DNA of 64,000 bases from Ridgeia piscesae (taxonomy: Eukaryota; Annelida; Polychaeta; Sabellida; Siboglinidae): contig JAODUO010000182.1 of NCBI GenBank assembly GCA_025642075.2, positions 155,001 through 219,000 of the forward strand, given 5' to 3'. A program made the position numbers and the translations under genes. The notes beneath the pieces were generated by a model. It was not told the origin of the DNA. It saw only the letters and a list, made by a program, of their open reading frames with translations, and did no database searches. Below, one piece after another: positions 13,301 to 31,245 of this stretch (within the stretch, counting starts at the first letter, position 1; every line of letters starts with the position of its first letter).

Positions 13301-13863
13301 CTGGAATGGGGGTGGGGTGATGAAGCTACGACTGGCAGACCACTCTGAATATTACATTCCAACATTAGTGAATATAGCTTCCAATGCAAGTGCAATCAAC
13401 TAGATCTGGAACTTTGTATTGTATTCGGGTATACCACTGAACCAGTATTTTTACAAGGTTTTTTTTTTGAAAGTCTTTTATATCGCCAAAACCAATGTTC
13501 AATACAGTATGTGACATCATAATCTTCCATAATGACAGAAAACTTTAAAAAAGACCAAAAGACAAGCTACTGTCATTTCGCAAATATGCAGAAGAATAAA
13601 AACATGGCATATAAACTTATGTGTAATATGTGTATATGTAAATACACTGTATGTATAAATACAGTGTATTATATAGTCATACTGTAAACAGCTCTACTGC
13701 CCTAAGGTTTATGCACCTACCATGTGATGGAATTCCTGGCTGCGGCCACTACAATGGCTGCTCCCCCGACCACGATGACATAAATACATATCGACTCCCA
13801 AAGTCCTCGATTTTGAGACAGTTCTCTGTCACGCTGAGCTGGAATTGGCCGACGTGCCAACAT
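3018..13863 (-). CDS. FAXDC2: FAXDC2-like fatty acid hydroxylase domain protein, copy A (6 coding exons, spliced)
   Basis: Joining 13863-13721, 11430-11327, 7566-7445, 6908-6703, 4418-4146 and 3204-3018 on the minus strand gives an uninterrupted 344-residue frame with matching phases at every junction. The three histidine boxes of the membrane-bound fatty acid hydroxylase/sterol desaturase family are intact: H191xxxH195, H204xxHH208 and H277xxHH281. These would bind the di-iron centre. Hydrophobic segments occur near residues 26-40 and throughout exons 4 to 6. The C-terminus carries the FAXDC2-typical GVLGVMDRLHGTD and AYQRHVLLL stretches. The family acts in the ER membrane on sterol or lipid substrates; vertebrate FAXDC2 is close to sterol C4-methyl oxidase, but the substrate here cannot be inferred. 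The ATG directly follows a splice-acceptor-like AG, so at least one upstream, probably non-coding, exon is expected. The total length is close to the vertebrate protein. Confidence 0.93.
3637..3990. repeat. mosaic pentanucleotide array in FAXDC2-A intron 5
   Basis: Consecutive blocks of 5-bp units: TAATG, then AAGGT (the longest, about 3690-3850), then GGCAT, GGCAC and finally ACGAC. The 5-bp period persists although the unit changes. Long frames such as LPYLTLPYLT across it are artefacts of the repeat. Confidence 0.92.
4146..4418 (-). CDS. FAXDC2: FAXDC2-A coding exon 5
   Basis: 273 nt, entered after CG|T and left at CA|G (donor GTGAGT). It encodes residues 193-282 with the second and third histidine boxes (HKQHHEW and HDFHH) and AIYAHPVEH. 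It is 77% identical to the copy B exon by direct count (62 of 273 positions differ). Confidence 0.94.
5298..5385. repeat. (CA)n/(CACG)n microsatellite
   Basis: Imperfect CA-rich tract with interspersed CACG units, in FAXDC2-A intron 4. Confidence 0.85.
6508..6643. repeat. foldback (inverted repeat) element in FAXDC2-A intron 4
   Basis: Two arms of about 65 bp pair with few mismatches around a centre near 6582 (AATTCAGCAAGTTTGCTGAATT). The outer parts read TATCTCTTTAGTAA and TTACTAAGAGATA. Size and structure fit a small foldback or MITE-like insertion. Confidence 0.7.
6703..6908 (-). CDS. FAXDC2: FAXDC2-A coding exon 4
   Basis: The acceptor GTAG precedes ATGGATCC, and the donor is CG|GTGAGG. 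It encodes residues 124-191, including FNQTVVG, LPTFHWVLFEL and EEVLFYYGH, which begins the first histidine box. The leading ATG is internal (after NVP) and not a start codon. Confidence 0.93.
7245..7405. repeat. (TA)n tracts within an AT palindrome
   Basis: A TA run at about 7245-7300 is followed by a palindrome at about 7301-7405. Its arms read GCTTGATATTTGATATAATT and the reverse complement (TATCAAAGATATCAAGC), separated by a second TA run. Confidence 0.8.
7445..7566 (-). CDS. FAXDC2: FAXDC2-A coding exon 3
   Basis: Acceptor TTTCAG, donor CCA|GTACGT. It encodes SLIVNIAVFWLFNSWLLLIE (a membrane segment) and then TGRPQCLTKYKIQADKNVP. It is two codons longer than copy B near its 3' end. Confidence 0.92.
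8439..8685. repeat. 27-bp minisatellite, about 9 copies
   Basis: Unit GTGTATACTGAGATGATATC plus ACAGTGA, nearly homogeneous, in FAXDC2-A intron 2. The 27-bp period keeps frames open (VISSQYTLT repeats on the minus strand), but there is no sign that this is translated. Confidence 0.93.
8940..9290 (-). mobile_element. non-LTR retrotransposon ORF2 C-terminal fragment (family 1)
   Basis: The minus-strand frame reads RRIVGEKRVDKRRMDEMR, then KKKLVRSRLKWA, and after frameshifts and a stop WEDCVKRDLERV and RSWRLLIEN. The same motif series occurs at 36435-36765. Family 1 denotes the series that ends in SWRLLIEN/YWRLLIQN. The copy is truncated and decayed. Confidence 0.75.
10262..10455 (+). mobile_element. 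possible retrotransposon ORF2 tail
   Basis: The plus-strand frame reads YEHSFFIAVSAVEPWNKL, then PLAVFKVS and a stop. This resembles the SFF..A...WN.L....FK ending common to LINE-type ORF2 proteins. It is weak and short. Confidence 0.35.
11058..11222. repeat. inverted pentanucleotide array (CCTGA)n...(TCAGG)n
   Basis: About nine CCTGA units on the left face about 17 complementary TCAGG units on the right, around a short unique centre (TGCGATACCC). It could form a long hairpin about 100 bp downstream of the exon 2 donor of FAXDC2-A. Confidence 0.92.
11327..11430 (-). CDS. FAXDC2: FAXDC2-A coding exon 2
   Basis: 104 nt, acceptor TGTTTGTAG, donor G|GTGAGT. It encodes HLQQFWGASGDYWQSNWEKL and then FHLFGDDEMKLAIW, matching copy B at most positions. 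Its acceptor is the first unit of the 29-bp array that follows at higher coordinates. Confidence 0.93.
11431..12040. repeat. 29-bp minisatellite containing the exon 2 splice acceptor, about 21 copies
   Basis: The plus-strand unit is CCTACAAACACAGGCACCTC plus ACTTACATG. In gene orientation each unit contains TGTTTGTAG|GCA, identical to the true acceptor and first bases of the exon, and GTAAGTGA, a consensus 5' splice site. Units nearest the exon are more diverged, while distal units are nearly identical. Copy B has only one acceptor here (25.9-26.1 kb). Confidence 0.95.
12095..12250 (+). repeat. dispersed repeat family D copy
   Basis: It matches the reverse complement of 41590-41735 over about 140 bp (core CAGTAATTTGTAAC, GCTGTCTAGAAT, TTAAACATCAAAG), and weaker pieces near 1400 and 49485. 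It lies in FAXDC2-A intron 1. The class is unknown. Confidence 0.65.
13721..13863 (-). CDS. FAXDC2: FAXDC2-A first coding exon
   Basis: It starts at the ATG at 13863-13861, directly after TTTTTCCAG. It encodes MLARRPIPAQRD..., a membrane segment IYVIVVGGAAIVVAAA and RNSIT, and ends at donor TG|GTAGGT. Copy B shares QNRGLWESI.IYVIVVGGAA but differs in the first 14 or so residues. Confidence 0.88.
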
Positions 13864-13965
13864 CTGGAAAAAGAAAGACAAAATGACCACTACAAATCAC
13901 TGCTACTGGTGTCAAAATGAATGTACGTATTTGGACACTCTAAGTTTTGAACACTGTAAAAATGT

Positions 13966-14193
13966 AGTGGATGGATAACAAACGAAGGAGCAAAAAATAT
14001 CTTCAAAAATTACAGATATTGTCAGTTATGCCTTGAAAATGGGTGTCACATGCGTGTGTGTATAATTAATTTCAGGTGATAATTAAAACACATCCCACCT
14101 GGCCTGTATGTAAATGAGTTAACTGAGTTAACATATACAAGTGTCTACCAAAACAAGTATGACTGGCAACATTTTATTCTGCATAAAGCCCTG
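13966..14193 (+). mobile_element. MITE-like element M, 5'-truncated copy
   Basis: It matches the internal and 3' parts of the element at 53636-53922, ending in TCTGCATAAAGCCCTG. The left terminus is missing. It lies just upstream of the first FAXDC2-A coding exon. Confidence 0.65.
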
Positions 14194-16039
14194 AGTCTTA
14201 AAAGCTTATCAAAAGTCCAACAGTGTTCCACCATCTACTTCTACTTTTTGGAGATAATTAAATGCTGATGGGAGCTTATAGAATGACAACCCTGTGCATT
14301 AATATCTATTATCAATTCAAAATTACCACCCAGCAAACAGCTAATGTAACCAGACATGTTGCATGCTGAGTATATTTTCATGAGTACAAGTATGAGTACA
14401 TAGCTGGTGGATGGATACGAATATGAGTACATTGCTAAAACCATGAGTATGAGTACGAGTACATTTTCATGAGTACAAGTACAAGATACAATGAGTACAC
14501 TTTAAAAAATATTACATAATAGTGTACTTTCACATTATCCATTCCATCCAGTTCCACCCATTACAGTTGATAGAAGACATATGTCCACTATGTGTTAGTA
14601 GTAGCTAGAGACGTCCACTAGTGGTAATGACTTCTAGTGCGTACATTGCAGGGCCAGCAAATACAAATATTAATGAAGTGTGTTAATTCTCATATAATTC
14701 ATTGTATTAATTTTTTGTTTCCCAGGGAAGGTTGGACAAAGCAAGACTTCAACAGGATGAACAGGACCAAAAGCAGGCAGATCTCGAGCAGCAGGACAAC
14801 AACGTATTAGCTTAGACTACTGTGTATAATTGATGTGTTAATGAATAATAATAAACAAAACTGTAGATAAAAACAGTATGTGTTTACTACATTATTAATG
14901 GGGTTTTCTGGAGGTTATTTATACCGTACAAAACCCTGTAATATTACCAGGTAAAGTTATAATAACAGATAGAGAACTTTCTATTATTATTTCTGTTATT
15001 CTAACGTTACATGGTAACGTTATCATTGGTTCTAGTACAGGTAATGTTCACGTAACGTTTGTAATGTTGGTTGGGAATCAATCTAAGTGCCACCCACTAT
15101 ATATGACCACTACACAATAGTGTGCTTAAGGAAATATATATCTTGATAATGGATGGCCATATTTGAAGTTTCACTGTACACGGTGTAGTGACAGTGATGC
15201 ACTTAACTTGGATGGCGGCTGCATTGGCGTTGTGCCAAAATGGCCTGATGAATATGAGCACTGTGTAATAATTAATTAATACACATGGTGTTATTAATAT
15301 TTGAAGGCTAGTGTAACCTGCCTGTGATCACTACAAGTACAGGATTTTAATTTGAATAAATAAAAACATTTATTAATCATTCTTATTCAATAATCAAAAA
15401 TTATTACTATTCTTATTCAATCAAAGTTGATAAAGATATGGTTCCAAAATTAAATTAATAAACCGTTTAATTTATGCATCCACGCATTCTGTATATATAA
15501 CATGATGGCCTCCGTAACAAGATCTTGAGGCTTATAATTGATACTGACATGAACACAGTGGCGTTACCAACTAGATGCATCCAGTTTAAGCCACCCGTGC
15601 GGCTGAAACTTGCCCGTACTGGATTTAGAGTGACCAAATCGACGATGACATTGTCATTGAAACTGGCACAGGCCACAGCTGGAGGCCCCGGCGTATGTGA
15701 AACACGGAATACATGTGAATCCGATCAATATTCATTATTCAACTGATTTCACACCATACTATGTGTGATATATTACGCTGATTTCGATGGCTATATTCAC
15801 CAATAATTACGAAAATGATATCCCATCCCACGCATCTGTCTGAATAATCCCGTGCGCGTTGCGCGGTTTCAGTCGTTGAATAGCCGGGCGTAAACAAACA
15901 AGACAAGAGGCATTCAGCATCCTGTCAATGAAAAATGAAATCTGCAATGAAATACATGAAATTACCTTTCAGGTGTATATGTCAGTTCCAATTGCGCATA
16001 TGTATAAGAAGAACTACACCAGGAACATCTGTCAGTGAA

Positions 16040-16165
16040 ATGTCTGCCTTAGATCGCCTTCGGTTGCTGCCGTCAGATGGAATTATTAGCGAACGGGCGC
16101 GGCATTACCTAGCGGATGTCATAACAAACCCCGGATTGAGCAGTGCGCGCGCAGAGCTGTGAGCA
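16040..16165 (-). promoter_or_regulatory. conserved GC-rich block upstream of FAXDC2-A (probable first exon or promoter)
   Basis: It aligns with 28110-28235 at the matching position upstream of copy B: CCTTAG, TTCGG, GCTGC, GTCAGATGG, ATTA, then CGCGCGC and CTGTGA in the same order and spacing. Surrounding DNA (15840-16320) is rich in CpG. Both coding regions begin right after an acceptor-like AG, so an upstream exon is needed. This block is the best candidate in each gene. Confidence 0.5.
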
Positions 16166-16320
16166 TTTACGGCGGGTGAAAGGCCAAGTAAATAATAACA
16201 AACCCACGCGCGCGAATGCAGCGCCGCTTCAGTACACCGCGGGCAATGCACACCGCGGCTAAATTCGCCACGCTTGGAGTGGGGGTCCCAGAGTGTTCGG
16301 AGGGAGTCTCTGGGGGGGGA

Positions 16321-16796
16321 CGCTATACAGGTATCGATTATAAATCAAATTGGATAAGACTAACGTCTATTGCTATCAAAAACTAGCGCAGCGGACCGAT
16401 ACATAAATTATAGTTGCATACATAATGCTGTATTGAAAGAATATGAGTATAAAATACGTACGTGTAAACAAATAAATAAACTTAAAGTAATCAATCTAAA
16501 CACTGGCACGACATAATAATATGAAATTATAAATATACTAGTACTCTTAACGATAGCAAATAAAGAACATTTATTGTAATAACTATAATTATAAGGAAGA
16601 CATTTATATAATTTTGTTATGATTTTGTGAAATTCCACAGCCAACTTTTTACACGCATGCGCTGCTGTGACAAATTGCGAGTTGCCGTGATAATTTAACA
16701 GTTCAATGCCTTTCACCTGACCCCCAAATATTTAGCCTTAATTACCTCTATAAAATTAACACGTGCGACATGTACGATCGCTCGAAAATGTAACTA

Positions 16797-16797
<1 letters not shown>
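16321..16797. other. intergenic, no gene seen
   Basis: AT-rich sequence with only short chance frames and no family resemblance. Confidence 0.5.
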
Positions 16798-17765
<968 letters not shown>

Positions 17766-18214
17766 ACGTTCGTACGTATGTATGAGGATTCACGTCCCCG
17801 TCAGTTTTGCACGTGATCTAGTGGGCCAATTTGGATGGTTCCTCGATTTAAACCTTTTCTACATTCTTCAGGAGTTTGGATAACATGGGGGCTCAATGTA
17901 TCAAAAGGCTCTACGTGGCGTTCCAGCCTCGGAATGTCATGATTTTCTATTATAATTGTAAAGATAATTAGGCCATCTATAATTGTGTCACTGAATGTAT
18001 GAGCAGTATTCATTAGGTTCTGTTTTAATTAACGTCTCAAAGTAAGCGTAACCCGGCAACAACTGCCTGTTGCAGAACTCACATATAAAGCGTTGAATGC
18101 TGAACTATTGCCACCACAGTATACATAGACCCTTGAAGTCTCGTAGCCAGAGGGAGACCAGGGGGTCATGCCCCCCAATCCCGGAAAATTAAGATGGTGG
18201 GGAACGAAGGACCA

Positions 18215-18415
18215 ATGATGCCTGATTCACAGAGTCACAAAGTACTTGTTGTATAAGAATGCCTGTGTAAGACTTTCCATAGACATATCTTAACCCTTCG
18301 CAAATAAATTTGTCATAATTCATATAGGATTACGTTAGGACTTCTAACTTAGGTTGTAAATTCTCCATTCTGTCGCTGGCTGCAGTCCAAGAGGTGACAG
18401 AACAATTAAAATGCC
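18215..18415 (+). repeat. dispersed repeat family C, copy 1
   Basis: It matches the reverse complement of 36868-37062, including GCCTGATTCACAGAGTCACA, TGCCTGTGTAAGACTTTC and CTGCAGTCCAAGAGGTGACA. The class is unknown. Confidence 0.65.
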
Positions 18416-18902
18416 ATAATTCCCAATGTACGTGATGACTAGTGACTATTACGGATTCAAAATAATAGTTGTCCCAATACTAGACTAGGGTCAAAATGCA
18501 TTTTGTTGTTGTACTTATCTTGACATCACTGCCAACAGTGTCAACAAATTCCGAAATACAGCGTTAATAAAACATTCCTTAATAAACTATTTATTCAACT
18601 CGCTTTCACACTAGGATTGAACAGGCAAACACCACACCTGCGGAAATAGATGCCCTGACATTTTATTATGGAAAGGAAACCCGTCATTCGAAAAATGGTG
18701 CGAGAATACATAACACATGGTGCCAGAATGTATAACTGAACATCCTGACCTGCTGGGACAAATCTGACTTCAGATTTGGAACCAGTATAACGGATTTAAT
18801 CTAAAAAAAGATCCCACTAGCAAAAGTTGCAGTTTTGCGAAATATGCAAAATGGAATAAGTGCACGAAATCACGATAAAATCAAGTTCAACATGGACTAT
18901 GT

Positions 18903-19030
18903 ACGTTATTACGTTATCAGGCGAAAGTTATTACATTATTAGGCATGAGGAATTTATTACATTATCAGGCGAAAAGTATTACATTATCAGGCAGTTATTG
19001 CATTAACAGGCGATTATTACATTATCAATT
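18903..19030. repeat. degenerate tandem repeat (about 23 bp)
   Basis: Five or so irregular copies of a unit with core TTATTACATTATCAGGCG. Confidence 0.7.
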
Positions 19031-22000
19031 GTAGCAAAGCTTATACTACTGGATTTTACCTTGAAAGAAATTTGTTTAGCTGTAAGGCTCTTGGATTATG
19101 TAAGTTTGTAGCCAGTTCCAATCAACTTCTGGTCGTGAGCAAACACTAAACGTTCATGTTACCTATTGATCTCAACCAACAAGGTAAATCTAGTATCGTT
19201 TAAACGTCAGATGTCCCATTTTACAAGTAGGCCTACTGTATTCTGACCTATGTTATATTATGCAAGATCCAGTATAGGTCTTGTCGTCGTGTTTAAGGCT
19301 ATTTGTGGATTTTCGACCAGCAGCTTCTCCCATAATCCGACATTTCGTGATCACTAAACACCAGTGTCTGCATTTTACTGACTCACAAAGGTGTGAAAAA
19401 CATCCTGATGCTTTTGTCTTGGCTCTTTGAAGGAGTAATACGCACCATACGTGACATTGCTGTCATTCGGGTATGTACAGACGGCTGTAATTAAGTTTTA
19501 GCTTGAATATTATCCTTGAAGTGAAACTGGGGTCGACCGACTGGAGCTCGCTGTAGATCTTTTTTTAAGGATTCCGCCATGAGACATATATATGTAGCCG
19601 GACCACCGCAAGTGACGCCGCTCGCTAGATATATCTTGTGCTTTCGGAATGTGAGCCTTTCATTTGATTCCAAAGATGCAAATAAGGAAACGTAAGTGAC
19701 GAGACGCTTTAATTAGCAATAGTAAAATCGCAAGAGCATCTATGACCCGCAATGCCAACATGACACGCTTCTCGCTGGAGCTAATAAAGATATACGAGCC
19801 AAAACATTACGGCACTGAAGTCTTTTCGAAAATGACTTTCCAGCGGCAATCGTTCCCAAATAGTATGATCTAACATATGTAAGTTGTTTAAATGTCATGA
19901 CTAATGTTTGAATATGTTTATCTGGGTGTGTTTTGACACCTATCAAACGTCGTTTAATGAGTGTCATTGTTTTATACGCAAAACATTACCCACTTTCTCT
20001 TCAAGCTTAATCCAAGTAAATTGTTTCCGATGTACCCCCCGAAAGCTGGATTTCGAGTCTAAACATTGACAGCATTTTCATTAAAGACTTTCCATAAATC
20101 TGCATGTTAATGGGGATTTCGTGAAGGCTAAGCTTCACCTCGTGACCAGAAATCAGCTCTCTGATTGGCCAGCTGTAATGTACGGCTCGTCAAATCAACT
20201 TCCGGTCTATTGTTTACACCGCATTTTCCCTTGACAATTCACTGTTAAAACGAACTATTTCAGTATTATGATATGAATTTATGCAAGGAGAACATTATCT
20301 TTTATCTTCTAAATAAATAGACCTGCTTTCTATGGTCTCAGCGATACGAGTCTTAGATATGTGGCAATCGATTATTTCATGCATGACTGTGACGGGTTTT
20401 TTTGCAGTTTAGTTTTACCGTCTAGCACTACGCTAAAATCCGGCAGTGGTACCAATTTCCCTCACCACTAAAGATGCAGTACGTAAAGCAATCTAATATA
20501 ATGATTAACTTAATAATAATGTAATGAGTGCGTAATGTATTTACTAGTTTGATTGCCTTATGAAAACGCATTGCGTAAAACTTTCAAATCCGCCGACTGC
20601 TGTCACTTCCTATGTTTGCATCTGACCTGTCACTCTCGTCTCAAACTCGATGTGATGATCATGCCTGTCTATAAAGTGTTGTATTGGTGCTGTCCATACT
20701 TAGTTTTAAATATGGGTTGTAGGCTTCAAGCATAGATATACACTATCTTAATTATTGTGTATTTAAACTGGTCCGTCTGGAGCAAAACGTGAAATCTTCA
20801 CAAATAAAGAAGTGAAAACTTTAACGCCATTTTTCTCAAATTAGTACATTTTGCATTTTCGACATTCAAATAGATGTATCTCTGGAAATAATGTGACTAA
20901 AATTGAGGTATCATCATTTCCGTCTGAATCTGCTCTATCCAAATATGCAATAAAACACACTACCATTATTTTCGAGAAGTGTCTCATTTTGGGATGGTGG
21001 CTCCCCCGGATCACATCTGTTTATGATCTACACTTGCTCTGTGCTTTCTCGTAACGTTGAATGGCCTCAGGCAGTTGGAGCATTTATCAAATTATGACAA
21101 TTTATTTTCTAAAACTAAACACACTGACATGAATACACAAACGCACACATACACACAGAAAACAAGCGTTCACTCGCATGTACGGCCGATCACAGACACA
21201 CACAATAATAACCGAGGTGTATTTGCCATTTTCAACATTCAAGCACATTTCATGTTAAACAGGAATGTGTTCAGGCCTCTAGTCACGCAGTGCCATCATA
21301 CAATAAAATATGACAAATAAATGCATATGTTCTATAAAATGATAAATAAAAAATATTATTTTGATCTAATAAATAAATATCTAAGATGTCTTTTAAAATG
21401 ATAGTTTACCTATTTAAAAATATGCTAATAAATAAATATGAAATGTCCTTTAAACTGATAAATTATCTATTTATAGATTATTTTGTTAAGTTAATAAATA
21501 AATATAATAATATACATATATGTCATTCAAAAAAAATATTAAAAAATTGTTAAGCTAAGATTTGACAATAAAATGTACACACACACGCACGCACGGACGG
21601 ACGGACGCACTTCGTTTTAAATATGTAACATTCAAATGGAAAAAACTAGGTGTCGCCACAAACGACCATCGACATATTTTTATTGATGACGTTTCTCATT
21701 ATATGTGACGGTAAGATAGTGTTTACACAGAACGCGTTACAACCAACAATAACACATTAAACACACATTAAAAATATATGCCATTAGAATCTGGTCAACA
21801 TTATGTCGCTTGGTGACACGAATCACCGTTGACGACAGTCGACACCCAGCAATCAAGACAACACATACGCTTAAAATTACAAGTAACGAAACGAAACGTA
21901 CGAAACTACATAGGCATTGACCTACGGCCAGATAGTTACACATGTGCCAACATGTTGCAATATAAACAACACATTACTTTTCCTGGTCTTACATACCACC

Positions 22001-22216
22001 CTCTCACAAGTTTCAACATGAACAATACAGTACTTTGTCAGGTTTTATGTTCCAGTCTCTTACAACAGATAACGGTGGCCTACACATTTCAATTTTTTTT
22101 ACCGAATGCCAAAGAAAAGTGGTGAAAATAACGTAATTACTCTAAAGGCACTGCTGCAATATTTCGATTTTTTTCTACGCATGCGTCGAACAAAACACGG
22201 GACTGGCCAACTGGTT

Positions 22217-26726
<4,510 letters not shown>

Positions 26727-26770
26727 CTGAGTAAATACGAATATTTTTTAACGTTCTATCGTATCGTTGA

Positions 26771-28109
<1,339 letters not shown>

Positions 28110-28235
28110 AATTGCCCACCTTAGGTCATTTTCGGTGGCTGCTGTCAGATGGCATAATTAGTAAACATGGCTGGCGCGTGCCTTGACAAATGGCGGATGG
28201 TGCATCGTGAAAGCGCGCGCTCTGTGAACTCAAAG
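28110..28235 (-). promoter_or_regulatory. conserved GC-rich block upstream of FAXDC2-B (probable first exon or promoter)
   Basis: Counterpart of 16040-16165. In gene orientation it ends in CCTAAG|GTGGGC, which would serve as a splice donor; copy A has CTAAG|GCAGAC at this point. No long open frame crosses it, so any exon here would be non-coding. Confidence 0.5.
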
Positions 28236-28671
28236 CAGTTGAAAGTTAAGGGGTCAGGCCACCCTAAAAATGCACATTCTGAAAATCTTATTATTTAGAT
28301 AATACGTTGTTTACTGATCCCACTGAAATTTCTACAGGATATTATCGGGTTAATTGAGTAACTCCAGATTTTTTTGAATTTTTTTAGCATTTTGTTACCA
28401 TGGAAACGATAGCCATCTTGGATTTGATATGGAAAATGTTCAATAATTAATATCTTTGTAATGGATTGTCCAAATGCAATATGAATTTGGCATGCAGACG
28501 CCTTGTATAACACTTCTCAGGAACATAGAAAGATATTTTAAATTCTATGTAAAAAATAATTTATATATAATATTTTTATTTGCATATAAACACATTGAGG
28601 ACTTGTATTCCCGGGTACATTTAGAAAGCTCTACATATTGACTTTGCTATTCACCAAATTATAATATACTA

Positions 28672-29282
28672 AAAGTCAACATTGGGAAAACGGAAGTGAT
28701 GGTCAGCAGCAGGAGAGGAACAAAAGCAAACATCAAAGACAGCCAAGGAACAAGCCTCAGACAGGTGAATAAATTCAAATATTTAGCAAGAGTCAGTGCA
28801 GCGTGGGGCAAGTGGAGAGACCTATCCGGAGTCATCAGTGACAAGAAAATGCCAAGGAAACTAAAGATCAAGCTCTACAGGACTGTCATTAGACCAGTAC
28901 TTCTGTATGGAACAGAATGTTGGACAGTTAGAAAGAAGGAGGAACAGATTCTAGAGAAAACAGAGATGAGGATGTTGCGAAGAATTAAAGGAGTAACACT
29001 GAGAGACAAAGTAAAGAGTGTGGACATCAGAAAGGAGCTAGGAGTGACTAGTATACAAGAGAAAGTAAGAGAAATGAGACTACACATGCAGAGAATGGAA
29101 GAAAACAACAAAGTGAGAGCAGTTGTTGACATGAGAGTGCCAGGAAAAAGACCAAGGGGAGACCAAGAGGGAGATGGATGGATTGTGTCCGAAGGGATAT
29201 GCAGACACTGCGGATCACCCCAGAGGAGGCCCAGGACAGAACATTCTGGAAATCAAGAATTCGGGCCGCTGACCCCACCTAG
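28672..29282 (+). mobile_element. non-LTR retrotransposon ORF2 C-terminal fragment (family 2)
   Basis: The frame starts near VNIGKTEVMVSSRRG, continues with VIRPVLLYGTECWTVRKKEE, EMRMLRRIKGVTLRD and KVREMRLHMQRME, and, after one frameshift near 29150, ends RWMDCVRRDMQTLRITPEEA ... ADPT and TAG at 29280. This is the classic region after the reverse transcriptase of a LINE. Family 2 denotes the series that ends in TLRITPEEA. The catalytic core is absent, so the copy is 5'-truncated and inactive. Confidence 0.88.
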
Positions 29283-29937
29283 TGGGAAAAGGCGAAAGAA
29301 GAATCTGGGAGATTTGATCTGGGATGCCGAGTTTCATACTAAATTCAAGAGGTGGTAGGAGATTTTTTAAAGTTTTACTTTTGTTTTAAAGAATTATTTG
29401 TAACAGTAGTATACTAGTGTAGTTGGGCAGTTGAATTACGTGCTGCCGTGTCAAACAGTGGGCAATTTTTTTCATTATTCATTGCCCCAGTTCACTTAGC
29501 TATAATTTTTTACGAAAGAATATCTGGCTATAGACAGTGGTAGATAATTGGTTACGAACAGTCTTTGCGCTTTAATTGCAGAATCACTGGGCCGCTTCCC
29601 AGAGCAGCCGAAATGGTGTTCCATTGAACAAGTTTGCCAGGGAGTAAAGTGTAAAGCGCTTTAAGCAATCCTGATCGAGGATTGTATACTGCGATATAGA
29701 ACAACTTACCTTTTAATAAATACTAATATAGCTAGTTAAAAAGCAAGTTAGCTTCACACAATTATGCCAAGCTTATGAGTCCATGCGTCTTATAGCTTGT
29801 ATACCATATACCACTTTAAGTAAATACAACAAAATAGTAAATACTGCTGTATGTTCACTTTTGATCCAACACATGTAATAATATAGGAAATGTACCATCA
29901 TGAATACTGTTATGTCTACACAATTGGGTATCGCTCG

Positions 29938-29978
29938 TCTTCATTAGGTGGCCATGGTCCATGGCCACCTAATGAAGA
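29938..29978. repeat. perfect 41-bp palindrome
   Basis: Arm TCTTCATTAGGTGGCCATGG, one central T, then its exact reverse complement. Confidence 0.95.
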
Positions 29979-30267
29979 TGGATGGATTTTGCGTCTCAAC
30001 ATCTCATCTCTTATCAATTTTTCAGCCAGCCGCTCATTTTTTACAACAGAAAAAATTAAACTAACTGAGCACCTGTTGCTTCTAGTATAATTTTAATGGA
30101 GGGAATTATTTCAGACAATGATTTAAGAGAAGATTATTTTCAATACATTCAATCACTCATAAGTTAATTCAACCAGTCATTTATTTAACACAAAGCAGTA
30201 TGTGATGACTATGTCATTGGATTCGATTCAAAAAAAAATGACGGGGGGCCGGCTCTCTTCCTTAATT

Positions 30268-30470
30268 TAGTCACTTACACTTACCTAACAATATCAACTC
30301 CACAGTCTGCCTCTTTGCAGATGACTATAATTTTATCTTATACAGAGAAATTAACAATCAGTCAGACCCACAAGAACTACTACAGAAAGACCTCGATGAA
30401 TTACCATGTTGAGAACAGAACTGGCAAATGATTTGTGATGAGAAATATGAAGTGTGTGTTCAAGAAGTTT
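30268..30470 (+). mobile_element. reverse transcriptase core fragment (FADD box)
   Basis: The frame reads NNINSTVCLFADDYNFILYR, then DPQELLQKDLDELPC, a stop and NWQMICDEKYEVCV. This fits the catalytic FADD box and the following segment of non-LTR reverse transcriptases (ST..LFADD..LYR, LQ.DL..L..W...W.M). A short decayed fragment. Confidence 0.8.
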
Positions 30471-30785
30471 GGAAGTATGCTTTCTTATCTTTTAATAATC
30501 GGCCATTTTTCAAAGGAATAACCTTCTTTTAATTACATAAACATAACCGATCGACTTAAATATAACGTACATTCACAATCGGTATTTTGGTAAAAAGACG
30601 TAAACAGAGATAGAGACGACGCCAAGTTTGACAGCTAACCGGAACTCATGAGAAGACGGTTCCAATCGAATCGATAGGCGTCGCTGCGGACTGTCAGAAT
30701 TACCGAATAGACGTGTCACACGTCAGACGCTGTTTTTCTTCAGCTACGACTGGAAACTTTTTTGCGATATCCGTGAAGTATATAC

Positions 30786-30846
30786 ATGTTGAAGTGGGTT
30801 TGTTTGCTGCTGATGATATCAGCGGCGCTTGGCACGCCTTCACGAG
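30786..30846 (+). CDS. possible first exon of a secreted protein (weak)
   Basis: The ATG opens MLKWVCLLLMISAALGTPSR, which looks like a signal peptide, followed by a donor-like GAG|GTACCT. No downstream exon could be identified, and what follows is a repeat. It may be a chance frame. Confidence 0.2.
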
Positions 30847-31035
30847 GTACCTGTAGGGTCACAAAGGTCTCAAAGCGTGTGTTATTATATATTATTGATA
30901 GTGATACTGATAAATACACGTTGCTAAATCGATGTCGAAGTCTGGAAGGTTTTGTGCTAAACAGTATATACTGGTCTATGCCACTATGGACCGTCCTTGT
31001 GCGCTATACTATAGCGAGGGAAGTCCCTTTTCGTT

Positions 31036-31245
31036 GTGCCGCCATTATCCCATGTTAAAGGGCCTGAGGTTTTTGGGTGAGACTCGGGCTTTTTAACATG
31101 GGACAATGTAATATCTGGCTGTATCACAAACTGATTATATAACAAGAAAAGGAAGTGATTAAAACTTCTCGGCACATAATTAAAATGTGTGAATCCGTCA
31201 TCAATTCAAAGAGCTTCGCAATTTATTGTATTACTGGTTATGCTA
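31036..31245 (+). repeat. dispersed repeat family E, left copy of an inverted pair
   Basis: It matches the reverse complement of 33395-33580: CCCATGTTAAA, GTATCACAAACTG, ATATAACAAGA, GGCACATAATNAAA and GTGTGAATCCGTCATCA in the same order, with perhaps 15-20% divergence. Confidence 0.75.

Larger units (their letters stand above)
17766..21700. other. intergenic, no recognised gene
   Basis: It contains one dispersed repeat (18215-18415) and a degenerate tandem repeat at 18903-19030 (about 23-bp unit around ATTACATTATCAGGCG). Only short frames without family resemblance are seen otherwise. Confidence 0.5.

Noticed and set aside
28696..29358. 220-codon frame as a host gene
   Set aside because: The motifs are those of a LINE ORF2 C-terminus, and the last third is read in a shifted frame.
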